A stretch of DNA of 64,000 nucleotides from Diorhabda sublineata (Eukaryota; Arthropoda; Insecta; Coleoptera; Chrysomelidae): positions 17,190,125 to 17,254,124 of the forward strand of contig NC_079475.1 of assembly GCF_026230105.1 (NCBI RefSeq). Reading direction: 5' to 3'. The first letter of the stretch is position 1. Every line of letters starts with the position of its first letter. Both the position numbers and the translations under genes were made by a program. Below are positions 11,171 through 24,024 of this stretch, in pieces. The notes beneath the pieces were generated by a model. That model did no database searches, was not told the origin of the DNA, and saw only the letters and a list, made by a program, of their open reading frames with translations.

Positions 11171-14100
11171 TTCTCAATAATAAACGGAGCACTTTCAAGT
11201 ATCTGCTAAAATTTTTTTGATACGTTCAATTTTCATTGTGTGGAAACATCACTTTTGCGTTAGAAGTGTTTAACAATTTAACGTGCTACGTATGAACAAT
11301 TTAGGAACTGCAGAGTTCGATAATCTGAAATAACGATCAGTTGACTCTCACAGAATTTACCCAAACAATTAGAGCAAAGTTATCTACTTGAATAAACGGA
11401 TTGTTACCGTGCTATTCAATACCTGGAATTAGTTAGAGTCTGAAGGGTTTGATGTCGTATAATTTGAATAATTGACTAATTATTGTCTAAAATGATGCCC
11501 TGAGCTTTGATTTGAAGCAATGATGTACCCTTTCTATATAGAATGAAGTTCTAGTCCGAAACTCCGGCTTATTTCATTATCCTCATACCCACTATGATTT
11601 AACAATTAGGTTATTCAAGAATATGGGGCCATTGTGAGAGCGTTATCGATCATAATACACCATGAAGGAGAGAATTAAGGAAAATCTCGATATTTTCCAT
11701 CATCTATTCAACACTATACGGAATAAAATGAATGTGATTTACGAGGGGTGACAAAAAATACGATTAATTATTTCATTATAATGAAAGGAAATAAAAAGTA
11801 TTGTAATTTTTTTAATTTATTCTATTTCTATCGGTAGGGTGAAATTAGAGATACTTTCTTTCACTTCATTTATTTGAATTTATTTGATTTATATTGATTT
11901 ATTGATATTGATTTATATTTATTTGATTTATTTATTTGAACACCCGACAATACACTATCTTTATTTTGCTCTCCAATTATATTGCAATTCCTCTTAAGTT
12001 TAAGAAAACAATACCAAATCGTCGGCAAAAGCACATTCAGAGATTCCGACTACTTCCATTTTCCTATAACCTACTTATATTCGTTTCACTTTTCTTTTGA
12101 CTTTTTCCAATAATTATCATTATGAATGCTCCTTTAGTCGCGGAATCTATGGATTGGTCATTTTTTTGCTAAACTGGTTCCTTGGTGCTTCTATATACTT
12201 TTGGTATTGTTTCTGAGTTCAAACTTCAAAGCTATTCATATGCACTCACAATATTTTCATCATTAGAATTTGCTATAAGTCGTCCAAAACTAAACCATTC
12301 CTTCCAAGTTATAAATGTAAGGATAAAATAATCCTTTTTTATTATCGTTTATTTGCACCCAATCACTAATACTTTCTCAATTTCGAGTGAACCTTTTTTG
12401 GTTAAATATATGCAATAAACCTGTTTTTAACTCATCTTTTTGGTTCTTCCAAGTTATGTATTGATGCCTACAATTGTCAAGAATTAATTCTGCTAAAATG
12501 AATTATTCCTACTTTTTTTCAATTCTTCTCAAACTGACTATTTTACTATAACCTTCAAATCTGCCACTTATTGACATACAACAACTCTTCATTGTCTTTA
12601 TTTTGATTATTATGTATCAAAAATATATAGATATATGAAATATATTGACTCAATAAAACTATTATATAGTTTGAATCATAAAGCTTCAGATTATGGTCGC
12701 ACAGTTTATTCAATTTACGAAAAGGATATTTCAATATATCGACACAATAATAAAAAATGGTTCGATGCACTTGCGTAACGAATTATTCTTCCATATTCAG
12801 TGTTACCAATTTCCTATTAATTTGAAATGCAATTTGAATAATTTAACGAAATATTTCAGCTTGGTGGATTTTTTCATGCAGAGTTATGTTCCAAATACAT
12901 TTATTATATAGTAGCTCTCTATATTCACCAAGAGGAAATTGGAACCATGAAATGATTTGAGTGGAATAATTTAGCAAAGTAAATATCACAATAAATAGAA
13001 GGTTGACTTCTCTGAACCGATAAATGGGTGCGGTAATAAATGCAAAAGTAAGGTCACATTTGAAAGGTTGTTTTCAACTATAACGAGTATCACAACTAAC
13101 AGAAAAAGGTACGATATCAAGTACAAAAATTAATATCTAAAATTATTATCATTATTAGAATATTATCATGGTTACTTGAACTTGTTTTTAGATCTATAAT
13201 AATAAATTTTGTCATGAAAAATTATTCACGTTTGTACCTAATTTTGAAGTCTTCATTGAATACATCAAATGGGAGAATTTCTTCCTTAGACCGTATAATT
13301 ACATGGACTGCTACTCCGCCTAATTTCCTCAGCCAATGGAAGTGACAAAACACTCATTAGGACTTTAGGACTAATGTCAACTAGTAAGGATTTTCGATTC
13401 GCTTTATTAGAAACGGAAATACAATTTTTCGAAAATAGATTCTAATTTACATATTCCTATTGTTTCTGCATCCTAATAAATCAAAAATCAATCCTCCTCA
13501 TTTTTTGAATACAATATAAATAATTTATGATTCTTCCTGAAAATTCTAAATCTTTTTCGATTCTTACAAAAAAATCGAAAACAGTTCTCGAACAATAAAA
13601 GTTTGTTTCTCGATATTTTGGAGTCATTAGCAGAAGGAATATACAATCCTGTATCAGGATGGTTTTGACATTACTTTTAGCCACTTACTCAGCGAAAATA
13701 GCTGTTCATGTAACCATAGAGTGTAAGATCTTTTTCAATTAGTATTTCGCACGCCTCATGTATTCAGATAAGGTTTAACAAGTTTTAATCCATTCCTTTG
13801 TGTTAACCAAAGCTTCACTGCAATCTGATTCACAGCAGAATTGGAAGGTCGTCAAAACTATTTGTATTGGTAAGCTTCTACAGGTTGATTCCACAACTTG
13901 AATGAGTGGGTAGCGTATCTTTCTTCTCCTTAACTCGAATTTAATAATATAAAGGTAAATATATCTAAGAGCACTAAGTCTGAATCTCACGAAGAAATAA
14001 ATAGCCAACAATTCGATACATCTAGTATAAAGAAAGAAAAAGATGAGAACAATATTTATTCAGTGTGAGTTACACTTTCTAGGTAGATGTACTATCTATC

Positions 14101-14450
14101 TATAAAGTTGGTATGTTAAGGTTCCGCCGGACTCTTGGATCTCAGACCAGATGATCCCGTGAATCAAGACAAAGATAGAAAATTGGCCAGTTTATTAACT
14201 TCAAGATAACTTCATGTTGAAAACGAATATCATGTGACAACTTGATTTACATGACTTATTCATCTGAAAGAACCTCTTGAACATTAGAAATATATAATGA
14301 TAGTCAATCAATTGACTGATTATCTATTGTTGAATAATTTTTTCCATTCAAGAATTTCAACTTCTAGACTCAAATTGTACCATTCCAAGATCAAAAACGG
14401 TTCAACTGAAATATTGACTATCTAGATCATCGGAGTCGATCCTAACCATA
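11171..14450. other. Long AT-rich spacer
   Basis: No recognised gene or element in over 3 kb. A low-complexity run of tttatttgattta type lies at about 11865-11945. Frames at 12555-12911 and 13481-14011 look like chance frames in AT-rich sequence. Confidence 0.5.
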
Positions 14451-14570
14451 TCACCAACTTCTCTTGCACTAAATGTAGAATCGAATAATTTCACAACAAA
14501 GATGTCTCAAACTTTCACATAAAGGTCTCTGACCGTGTCATTTCTAGATTGAGCAGCTATCTTTCTGTTC

Positions 14571-14601
<31 letters not shown>
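14571..14601. repeat. (AAT)n microsatellite
   Basis: About ten tandem AAT units without interruption. Confidence 0.95.
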
Positions 14602-14639
14602 CCATCAAATGTATGTGAAAAGTCTTCTACTAAAGTGTC

Positions 14640-15280
14640 CACAATAAGACACGAATTTCAGCAAACCAAGTCCGTGGAAAATGTGAGATGAAATAGCCAT
14701 AAACTCGCTGTTGGTCAGCAATTAAAAATGTTACTGACATAATTGATGTGAATGTTGAATTAACAACAAAGTTCAATTGACCTGATAGCTGGAGCGTACA
14801 AAGCATTTCAAGCGTCGTTAATACGCCAAACAGTTAAAAGTGACTATACTGAGAAATCATCTTGAACGATAAGACACATTTTCTCTTGAGTTGCTTATGC
14901 TCTAACAATGTCCAATCGCATTTTTTTCGAAATGAAGTTGTCCAAGCAGTTACCGTTATTGATGTTCACTATCATGAGATAGTAACAAAGTCTTTACAGC
15001 TAAAAATTGAGGACATTGAGCTGGATGATGTACAACTTTAGCATATGATGCCAACTTCTACATAACAACCGAAACAATAGCCGTTTTACTTGATCTATCG
15101 TCTTGTTATCTCACATCGTTAAAAATTTGCCGCAATGGTTATGCGATTTCACACACTTGTATTCCTTTTTTAGAGATGTTTCAAGGCAAAATTCTCATAT
15201 CAATTAGCCAAGAACAATTTAAGAATTGAGTGATGAGATCAACATCCGTTAAAATTGAAATGGCATTTTTAGTAGCCTTC
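14640..15280 (+). pseudogene. Tc1/mariner-superfamily transposase relic
   Basis: The frame near 14895-15045 gives SHFFRNEVVQAVTVID, then YHEIVTKSLQL and IEDIELDDVQL. This is the block that precedes the second catalytic Asp in IS630-type transposases of the DUF4817 group. The QDGA-type motif that should follow is decayed (around 15040-15060). Past it, ETIAVLL and ICRNGY-like pieces are seen, and NSHINxPRTIxELSDEINI (15195-15245) matches the C-terminal helix. The expected PPRSPDLTPLDFFLW box is unrecognisable. The N-terminal half is mostly lost or decayed (14640-14880). It is distinct in sequence from the 6.4-kb copy but of the same superfamily. Confidence 0.6.
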
Positions 15281-15940
15281 ACTAATTTCGATGTTGCATA
15301 CATCTGAATCATTTTACCAAAGTTATTCACAGTCAAGGATTCTAGGACTGAGAAAGCTCATCTTTCCATTGTTGGTGATTTCATTTGCTACAGCTTTCTC
15401 TTTCTCTCTTTTAGGATTCATTCAACTGATGCAAGAGGTGACGATTTAGAGAATCCAAAGAATGAGTTCTTCGCTCTAATCATAACTTTTTCACTTGACT
15501 CCGCATTAGCCATAATATGTACGCGATTCATCATTGTGATAGTGAGCTAATCTCTTGTTACCACTGGAATCTGTTCATTATAACAAATTTTTTTATTACT
15601 GATTTTATGATTTTTCTATCTTTTTTTCACTATACCTTCTTCATATGAGGACTCCAATATTTCTATTAACGTTCTTCTTCTGTATTTCTGTTCCTTAAAA
15701 TCCAGTGGTCTTAGGATGATTTTAGTTATCCTATTTACATTTTTTGTCAACTTAACTTAAACAATTTTCGCCATAGTAAGGATTTTTGTTAAATAAATCG
15801 TTATTATTTTTCTATATATAGATTCATCCTTCTTATTTACTATGCTTTTCAATAGGTTTTTATTCGTTATGTACATCATATTTTTCCTTCTCATCTATTG
15901 CTTATCAGTATCTCCAGGCATTTAAATTTTGGTACTTCTC
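15281..15940. other. Spacer, nothing recognised
   Basis: T-rich sequence without frames or recognised repeats. Confidence 0.5.
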
Positions 15941-16073
15941 CGATATTTTCATTTAATGTATCTCATATTCTGTCCTGTTCTCCCAAATCTCATGATTCCA
16001 CATTGGAAAAGATAACTAACGCAACTGATTGAAGTATCAGACCTTTAAAAAATGATGCTTTTTGAAGAAGGAC
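15941..16073. repeat. 133-bp direct repeat, left copy
   Basis: Almost identical to 16774-16905; the pair brackets the duplicated segment 16072-16767. The same flanking sequence is absent next to the other copy of that segment at 10.5 kb. Confidence 0.9.
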
Positions 16074-16767
16074 ATATATACACAGAGAAAACGATTTGGC
16101 GGATTAATACAACTGATATATTTTCAAGGTGGTATCGTTGGCTATTACAGAAGAAGTGAATTGAGCGGTTTAAGTTCACTTGACATTAGCGAAGTAATAA
16201 ACGAATTGCTTATGTCTATCAGACCTTTAAATATAGTGAAGGGTCGATATTTTACGTTGCTGATAATGATGACTATACCATGCAGTACTCCAGAATGACA
16301 TTATCATGAATAACTAAAAGTTTCGAAATAGTTCGATTGTTAAAAAAATTGATGGATCGTTAAATCACAAGCGGAAGTATATTTGAGTAACAAGCAGTGA
16401 AGATATTGAGAAAATTTGCCAGTGCAGTGGTGGGTGAGGCAAAAATGTTGTTAATTAGTCACATGAAAAAACAGTACATATACAGATTTTAACAGATTAA
16501 AAAAGAATTTAGTGAGGATCTAAAACTGGAAACTATTGACCCAAAATGAAATAAACAACATACTTAATATATTACCAACTTAGAAAAGTTCTTATATTGA
16601 TTAGTAGCTCTGATTTATATACTTTTCACTTTGATTATTGATGATCGAGTTGATATTATAAAATAGTTTCTTAAAAATAAATTGTTCGAGATTAGATAAA
16701 ATGTTTTTCTGGGCTGTCTCAATTCAAACAAACTCTCTATGAGATTCCCACTACTTTTTATTGCCAC
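16072..16767 (+). repeat. Duplicated segment, copy 2; Crypton-like motif
   Basis: This copy matches 10510-11170 at a level suggesting a fairly recent duplication. It contains two stretches missing from the other copy (around 16528-16552 and 16666-16680). The open frame 16062-16298 is uninterrupted through the candidate tyrosine recombinase box I (YYRRSELSGLSSLDISEV) and then SIRPLNIVKGRYFTLL. No catalytic Tyr or HxxR box can be pointed to with confidence. It could instead be an unrelated repeat that happens to carry an open frame. Direct repeats of about 133 bp flank it, far longer than any normal target duplication. Confidence 0.6.
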
Positions 16768-16773
16768 ACTATG

Positions 16774-16905
16774 CGATATTTTCATTTAATGTATCTCATA
16801 TTCTGTCCTGTTCTCCCAAATCTCATGATTCCACATTGGAAAAGATAACTAACGCAACTGATTGAAGTATCAACCTTTAAAAAATGATGCTTTTTGAAGA
16901 AGGAC
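16774..16905. repeat. 133-bp direct repeat, right copy
   Basis: Right partner of 15941-16073, with only a few differences (for example one or two deleted bases near 16870). Confidence 0.9.
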
Positions 16906-18530
16906 TTATCGGTGTAGAAAAATTTCTAGATAATAAAGAATGTTTTCTACGATCAAAGAATGAGGTAACGTGTTATATCAGCCGCTAAATAAAAGAATAC
17001 TACTCTGATATTTTTAGGATTTTGTGATTAAATATTAAAGGGAAAAGTGAACTCCATTAAAAATATACATTTTGCGGTATAAACGGCCTCATAGTTTTCT
17101 ACTGTCAATTTAGAAAATCCATTTTTTCACAGCTACAAGTAATTATAAACCTAAATTTCAACTCGATAGCTTCTCAAGATGGAAGTTATTGATGGAGGGA
17201 CAAAAAAGCGATCTTATATGGCTACCATTTTATCCTTATGAGATACGGAATATTATACAATTCTCGATTGTTCTGGATAAGAAAATATTTGTTCCATTCC
17301 TCAAAAATGTTAGTGGAAATTAGAAAGACTTTCTGATATTGAGATAGACGGGTAATAATTCTGTTACTCAATAAAGTTAGATTGGCTTCTGCTGCTACCT
17401 CAACTTTTATACATATAGTTTGAGTACTAACTTGCGAAATATGCAATTTACGGCGGAACTGAATGCAATTTTATGATATTACGTAACTATATCATAGTTC
17501 AAAGCCTTAAACAGAACTTTTTCAACAAGCAAAAGTTTGTTATCGAATATGTAACTCATTTCAGTTACCGAAGCAACAAAAAGTAGAAATTTGTCGTTGA
17601 ACAATATCGAAGTTAATATTTCCATTATTATTGCTTTCCATGTACAGAAATAGTTGTAGTTGTTTCTCATAACATATCAAACACCTACGCTTTTTATAAA
17701 ACATGTTCATTGTTAATTTCTCCAATTCAATTTCATATAAGTAGACCTCCAAAACATGGACTGAATCCTAGGATCGAAACAGAAGAAATTGAATAATACA
17801 GAAGAATAATAATATCCACATACTTTTGTAATAAGTATTTTCAATGGAACTTTTCTTATTTGCCATAATTGACGCATTAGTAACTAACAAAGTTAATCAT
17901 TTAAATTGAATAGAGGGGCCTATATTCCTCAACGAGACGTAATTTTCTGCAAACATCTCCCATTAGGTATTGAACGACTTCAATATATATTTCACGTCTT
18001 TTTTCTAGAAATTATGTGCCGTAATTGTGACTTGTCATCTTCCATCATACACTTTTCGAGATAAAAGTGTCAAAAATGTCCGATTCTAGGATCCACCAGG
18101 TAAATTAGGATGTTATTTTGTTTTAATACAAAAGGTATGTTATTTTGAAGTAGCCAATTTTGACACTTACATAAAAAAACGCTAAGTCCGGCCAAAATAT
18201 TATATCATTTCTTGCGTACATAATCAATAAATTTAGTGACGTCGATGTTAATATACCTTTCAGAATCTAAAACTTTCTTACTCGACCCATAACGATTTGG
18301 ATATCCCTCTTGTCTAAATCGCATATCAGACCAGAAATTTATCAGCGAATTTTGCTTTTCCTCCATATTATATATTTTCAGGGCATTATTCTATATTGTG
18401 TATATAAAACTCATCGTTTCCTTTAATTTCTGTGAAGTGTGAAGTATTTTTAATATCCTATAACAATGATTCTCTCATTCGCAAAATGTATACGCCTTAA
18501 TTGACCACGGCATCTTTTATGTGATGTGTT
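16906..18530. other. Spacer with unrecognised minus-strand frames
   Basis: Minus-strand frames at 17222-17446 and 17479-17752 lie end to end and could be one decayed coding region. They match no family I can name. The remainder is AT-rich with no repeats detected. Confidence 0.4.
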
Positions 18531-18533
18531 GAT

Positions 18534-18905
18534 TTAGGACCCAAAGGATCTGTTGTGTCTCCATTTCTTGCTGATACCTAAGAACCTAGTGTTTACAGCT
18601 GATCCATTATTTTTCATCAATATTTCATACGCACTCAGATGTAGTGCTTTGGAGTTTCGTAGTGTTTCACACTTCGAGAGAATGTGGATAGAGGTTTCGT
18701 CCTCTGTGTAACAAAATCTGCAAGCTGCATTATCTACTAGGTCTAGCATATCCAGGTGTTTGTTGAGGTGACTGTGCCCCGATAGAACTCCTGTTGTATT
18801 TGTAAATTGTTCTTACTTAAGTTGATACATTCAGCAGATCTACTCATAGTTTCCCAGAATAGTCTTTGCCTGTCTCAGCCCTTGTAGGTTGTCCCAATAA
18901 TTGGT
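18534..18905 (-). pseudogene. LINE C-terminal region (RNase H tail, Cys/His knuckle)
   Basis: Reading the minus strand from 18905 gives YWDNLQGLRQAKTILGN, then a broken stretch around SGHSHLNKHL (the LTGHxxLNxHL block that ends LINE RNase H domains). The open frame 18749-18534 follows with ACRFCYTEDETSIHILSKCE, a C-x2-C...H-x4-C pattern. This tail is typical of Jockey/R1-type LINEs with an RNase H domain. The frame is open over the last 71 codons, with stops and a shift upstream. Everything 5' of it is missing, a normal result of 5' truncation. The same family appears at 5276-5660 and 54540-54840. Confidence 0.8.
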
Positions 18906-20246
18906 TTGACAGCATCTTGATTGCCGTGGTAATCGGTTCAGGATACATTCGGAGCAATTTCAAATTTTCCGGTATTTTTGACTATTTTTGAGGAGATTCA
19001 GATTTGGTAATCTTTTTTCAAATGGCTATTGCTTTTCGTCCACTAAACAGATGAATAAAATAACTTAATCGTCCAAATAACTTTAACTCACCCAACCTAG
19101 TTTATGAATATAGTTTACAGGGATTAACATAGTAAACAAAAACTAAATACTGTTGTGAATGGAAGATAATACTCAGCAAACAGTAAATAAATAATTGGGC
19201 TAATTAAATTATGAATATTTATTTTTCATTTTTCCTCTCTCTACAATCAGTGTACATCCAAAAAAAAATTTCAAATTCTCTTGCTGCCAGAAGTATTGAC
19301 TAGGTCAATTAACAATCTGTAAACATTTTCGTCATAAGTGATTGCGAAAATTTTGATCCTTCAAAACCTTCTTCAAGCCACGACCACCGACAAGATGGTA
19401 TGAAAGCTGGTCTTCATCATCCCAGCTGCAGCTAGGCAAGTATTGAAGCAAACTCAGGACCATGTCCTAGCGTACGATGGAGAAGAAAGAAGAAGAAGAC
19501 TAACTCCGAAATCTTAAGCACTTTTTCAGATGTTTGAGAAGTACATCCACTACTATCCAACTACCATGGGAATTTTCAGATTGAGCATTAAAAAACTTAT
19601 TGTTCTCTCTTTTAAAGGCGTATGCTTTGTTTGACAAATGCGTTTCAAGACTATTAGGCCTCATAGCATCATTGCCTAATACTTCAAAGTAAATAACATG
19701 GAAATAGAATCGTATATGTAATCATTATTTAATTTAACTATAACAGCACTGGATTGAACACTCACATAATACAACACCAGCAAACTCGGGAATCGCGGAA
19801 AGATCTGAACGGCTGTCGCTGGTCAATGGAATATGACAATGGTGAAATCGTGGAGGGGAAACAGCGAAAATTATATGGTACTCTCGGCTTCTGTTTCGTG
19901 TCAGAGCTCTTGCACTGTTAAAATGAAAATTCTTTAACGTAAATTTAGTTTTAATAAATTGTTTAATCACATTTTTACGTTTTTCACTAAATGAGAAATA
20001 TGTAACTAGTATCGCGCCCCTTCTAATTCCTCCTACATCAACCTAAAGAATTCAAAAGCTATCAGTTTCAACTTTCTGTAACTGTTTTTCAATCAAAAAT
20101 AGAAGTCAGTTGATTTTCATGTTTTATGTATGTATTAAAGAGTTATTTATGAAAATCATAGTGCAAAGAAATGTGAAAATTAAATTATATGATTCTAAGG
20201 AAGTTATCAACTGCCACCCTATTTTTCATGGTGTAAAATTTGATCG
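18906..20246. other. Spacer, nothing recognised
   Basis: AT-rich. The minus-strand 78-codon frame at 19734-19970 lies in a slightly more GC-rich patch but shows no recognisable domain. Confidence 0.45.
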
Positions 20247-20250
20247 TTAA

Positions 20251-21760
20251 CCGGGCGTTACATACGTGGGGTTTAATAAATTGCGGAAAAGTCTTTGAAA
20301 AAGAAACAAAATGTAAAGCTATGCGCGTATCTGTCCCTGTAGCTTTCCAAATATATATCCTCCCTCTCTTTTGGGTCTAAAGTTAGTACTTGGTTGGAAC
20401 GCTCTGGGTTGTATTAAACCCCACCTATGTACTCGTGTAACTGATGCCGTAAAGTATTATTTTTTTATTTATTTTGAACTCTACGCACTGAAGTGGAGTA
20501 TTCATCATAAAGTAAGTTTAAAGAAGTTACTTTAGTCACGTGGTAACTTTTTTTATTTAAGTTATTTTATACAGATCATGTCTTACGAGGGGAAACTGAA
20601 AAGACTCCTGTCACTATAAGCTGAGTCAAAAACTGATGATGACGTAGTGAGTTCAGGAAGCGAAAATAATATTGATTTGGTTTCTGAAAGTGAACCCAAC
20701 TCCAGTACCGATTCTAAGCAGGATATAACAATGGAAGATCAAATTCCTAAAAATGACCCAGACAAAGAAACATCAAAAGGTGAAACTCGAAGTGATTTGG
20801 AAAATAAGAATGTTAGCCTTCTTCGAAAAAACATGTATGTTGGAAAAGATGGAACCAAGTGGAATGAATAACCTGAAAATGGACGTCTACGAACAAGAAC
20901 ATATAACATTATTACTCTTTTGCCTGGTGTTAAACAAATTGCGAAAGATGAAGACTTCTTTTCGATAATGAGATGACATAGTGCGTGTTACTAATATGAG
21001 AATTGAAGAATAATGTTGTAGATGTGGTCGATGAACTACCGTCAACTTACAATTTTCATGAAATTCACGTAGATGATCACTTACAATAGTTTCCTCTTTA
21101 CTGAAAACTATTAATGCTCTTGTGATATACAGAGAAAACAATCATGATTACAAACTTTTAAGAAGGACACATTAATTATAGGAAGGATACCCTGAAATAT
21201 TCGTCAGAAAATTGAAAAAATAACGTTGAAGTTCCACCGGCCAAGGTTTCAAAGTTTATAGGGAAGGTCTTCGGTATGCCCAAGAAGTCGATATCGCAAA
21301 ACCAAATACTCCTGTGGACGCTGCCACTCATTATTAAGCATGGAGCTGCATGCAGTGCTGAGGTGTGAAATTGTGTTAATTCAGATAAGGAGGAATGACT
21401 TGCATGCAACTCTCAAATATATTTAAGAATTTCTTTTTTGCTCTCTTGTTGTTAGACTTTTGTTTTCCAAACATTTTACGGCTAGAATCTTTTATCTTTG
21501 TTTGACTGATTTTTATTTAAAAAGTGTAAGCATGACAAAATAGTCATGGTTCTTTTATTGAGTTTTTTTTTAAATAAATTTTTGATGAAGTATTTTTTTG
21601 TTATTTTGTTTTCCAGATAATGGCTTGAAAATGAAAGTATAAAATATTGGGAAATTTGAAGTCAAAGGAAATGTTAAAATTAGGAAAATGGGGTTTCACG
21701 GATCCCATATATGTACTGGTGTAAGAATTTTCCACCTATATATAACTAATTTTGATGAAT
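20251..21760 (+). mobile_element. piggyBac-type element with internal deletion
   Basis: TTAA at 20247-20250 is directly followed by CCGGGCGTTACATACGTGGG, a plausible left end. An inverted partial copy of this end (aaaccccacctatgtac) lies at 20416-20432, and related sequence (atatatgtactggtgtaa) recurs at 21708-21725 near the presumed right end. Both protein termini of a piggyBac transposase lie inside, without the catalytic core. The right boundary is not fixed because I did not find a matching TTAA terminus. Confidence 0.45.
20575..21410 (+). pseudogene. piggyBac transposase, N- and C-termini only
   Basis: The N-terminal acidic region runs from about 20575 (SGSENNIDLVSESEPNSSTD and following). 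It leads into MYVGKDGTKWNE (20832-20868) and, after a stop, NIITLLPGVK (about 20905-20935). This is the standard entry of piggyBac transposases (compare KDGTKW in the 47.2-kb copy). Near 21262-21370 another frame gives SVCPRSRYRKTKYSCGRCH, corresponding to the C-terminal cysteine-rich zinc-binding domain. The dimerisation and RNase H-like catalytic domains that should lie between are gone, so about 1 kb of coding sequence is deleted. The residual open frame is 20647-20871. It cannot encode an active transposase but could once have been mobilised in trans. Confidence 0.6.
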
Positions 21761-23140
21761 ATTTAGAAAATTCTGTTAAAAATTGGGAGGGATGAATATT
21801 TTCGGGAATTTCTATCGAAGTAGGATATCCTGAAATATTAAAATATTAATACTGTTTCAAAATCGAATTTTCTTTCTTACTATATTTCAAATGTTCGAGT
21901 AGTCCATTAATTATGAGGTTGCCGGAAGTGAATTCCATTGTTGAACAGCTAAAGATTTAGTAAATAGCTTTTCATTACTTTTCAAGTAACAAATTAAAAT
22001 CTTTCAGTGATTCTTCCTACATTATAGATTACTTTTCATTTTTTCTATTTCGGTTTTCTGATACAGCGTGTTATCATAGTTTTTCAAACTACCATTTATT
22101 TAGTTTGGGAAAAATGTTAGATAACCACCCTTTGTTACGAAATCAATATGTTAGATATATCTAACCCATATATTTGACCTGAAAACTAACCCAAGGGATT
22201 GTTGGCCAAGTTATCAATTTCCGTTACCTAATACTCCATCATAATAAAGAACTTTATTGTTGATTTGATTTATGTCTTCATTAAGTGCAGTTTCCGAACA
22301 TCGACGGAGCTCTTTATTGTTGATAATAAATTATGGGAAATACCTGTAATGACCATTTACCAATGACATTTGATAGTCGCCACTGGTTTGATAACATATA
22401 TAAAAGCATCTGCAAAACATAAACTACAACCTCGTATTGACAGAAACGAAATTAGTCCGTATACATATATCACGTGACTAAGCTTGAAACGAGCCATAAT
22501 AAATCAAATAGTTCCGGTCGGATCACTTTCACAATTCGAACATAAAATCTACAGATAATGTTTGGGGAAAACTCGAGTGCACCGAGAATGGCAATTTGTT
22601 TAAATATATGGTCGATTCGCCCGTCGAATTTCAAGATCTTTTCTATCCACAAGAAACAATTACCTTGTTTGTTCCGTTGAAATAGTGGGTCCTATGGAGG
22701 ATAATAAAATTTTATACTCTTTTGAGAAGATTAATTTCATACTCGTATATTCAATACGACTATTGTTGGTGATACCACATCGCTATTCCTTTATTCTACT
22801 TTTTATTATATAGTACAAAGCTACTTCACGATATTACGACTATTATTATTATTAAGAATAAAGAGAATCGGTCGCTCCTAATTCCATGGGTAAAATTTTT
22901 GTAGTTCTCACAAATCCAAGAAGCACCCAGTCATTGGTGGCTTGGAAGCAAGGCTCTCCTATTTGATTATTTCCTTGTATTTCAGTATGTTGATAAGAGC
23001 TTGGAAGTTACTTAGGATGTGTAACGAAGTGAAGATCATCCGGATCAGCAACTCTTCTTGTAATGTATCTGTAATAACCGACGTCAACGTACTCTTTAAT
23101 TAGGTACCAAAATCTTTTCCGCTGCCCATTTCAAGAGGAT
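21761..23140. other. Spacer, nothing recognised
   Basis: AT-rich, only chance frames. A TATATAAAAG string at 22397-22406 is not followed by any recognisable gene. Confidence 0.5.
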
Positions 23141-23149
23141 GCTCCTTCA

Positions 23150-23400
23150 TTTCTCATAGCTTAAGATGTTACATCGTCCGCTAGTAGAACAGTAATTGAG
23201 TGACTTCAAGAATAGCCAGGTTATCGGCAATTTCAATGCCACCGGGTCTTTTGAATTCAGGGATTTAGTGCAGCTCTACCCTCATTTTGCCAGCCAGATC
23301 ATTGCGAGTTTTGAATTTCTTCAGAAACATCAATTCGATAGTTATATATTGCAATGCAAATTAGTGCCTCTGAACTCTTTGTGCAGATGTACACACTAAT
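23150..23400 (-). pseudogene. Possible LINE RNase H fragment
   Basis: On the minus strand, a stretch near 23320-23215 reads RVELHxIPEF, then GGIEIADNLA. This resembles the VxLxWVPGHxGIxGNExADxLA block of LINE-type RNase H, with the Trp replaced by a stop and the His of PGH lost. Supporting flanks (KKFKTRNDLAGK) also fit. Sequence to the right (23540-23830 minus) could be ORF1-like but is not convincing. The evidence is short and degenerate. Confidence 0.35.
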
Positions 23401-24022
23401 GTTATTAATGATACAAGCTATCCCGTAGTGGGTTCTAGAGGGAAAATCCGTTTTTCACCATTCACATTTATATACTCTTCAAAGCTACGGACAAACCCAA
23501 AGGTGCATTAGTTAATTAAAGTTTGAGGAAGAGTAGTAATATCTACCTCAGTCTTCCTGAAGGACTGAGGCTGAATCTGATGACTTGCCGTAGCACCTAT
23601 ATGCCGTGAGCCCCGTGCATCTTCCTCCCAGATTGGATTTGCTATTTGCACTCCTTGATGTGTCGCTGTTTCAACCCTTATAGAATCGGGTTGTATTTCC
23701 TATCCCTCTTGTAGTATATTGTAAAATCCTAGAACTGAAACTCTTTTTTTGCACCTAGCGTCTACTACTGCAGGAGCTTTTTTTAGTAATTTCTAGTAGG
23801 ACGTTGCGAAAGGCTTCATGAATAAAAAGGAAGCTGCAAATATAGAAATTGACAATAGATTAAAAGGGAGCTGCAAATATATAAACAAAGTAGTATAAAA
23901 AAGTAGGTAGGTACAACTGGAAATTTCTGTGAGAAAAGAAACAAGAATAAATTGTTAGCTATGGCTATTAAGGAATTCGATACAATTGTAGTTTACTATC
24001 AGCTGCCGAATAAATCAACGAT
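23401..24022. other. Spacer, possible LINE debris
   Basis: Slightly more GC-rich around 23560-23720. No defensible domain. Confidence 0.35.
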
Positions 24023-24024
24023 TA

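Noticed and set aside
17222..17752. Chemoreceptor-like gene on the minus strand
   Set aside because: Frames are short and no conserved receptor signature could be identified.
22396..22406. TATATAAAAG as a promoter
   Set aside because: No initiator, exon or gene follows, and TATA-like strings are common in such AT-rich sequence.
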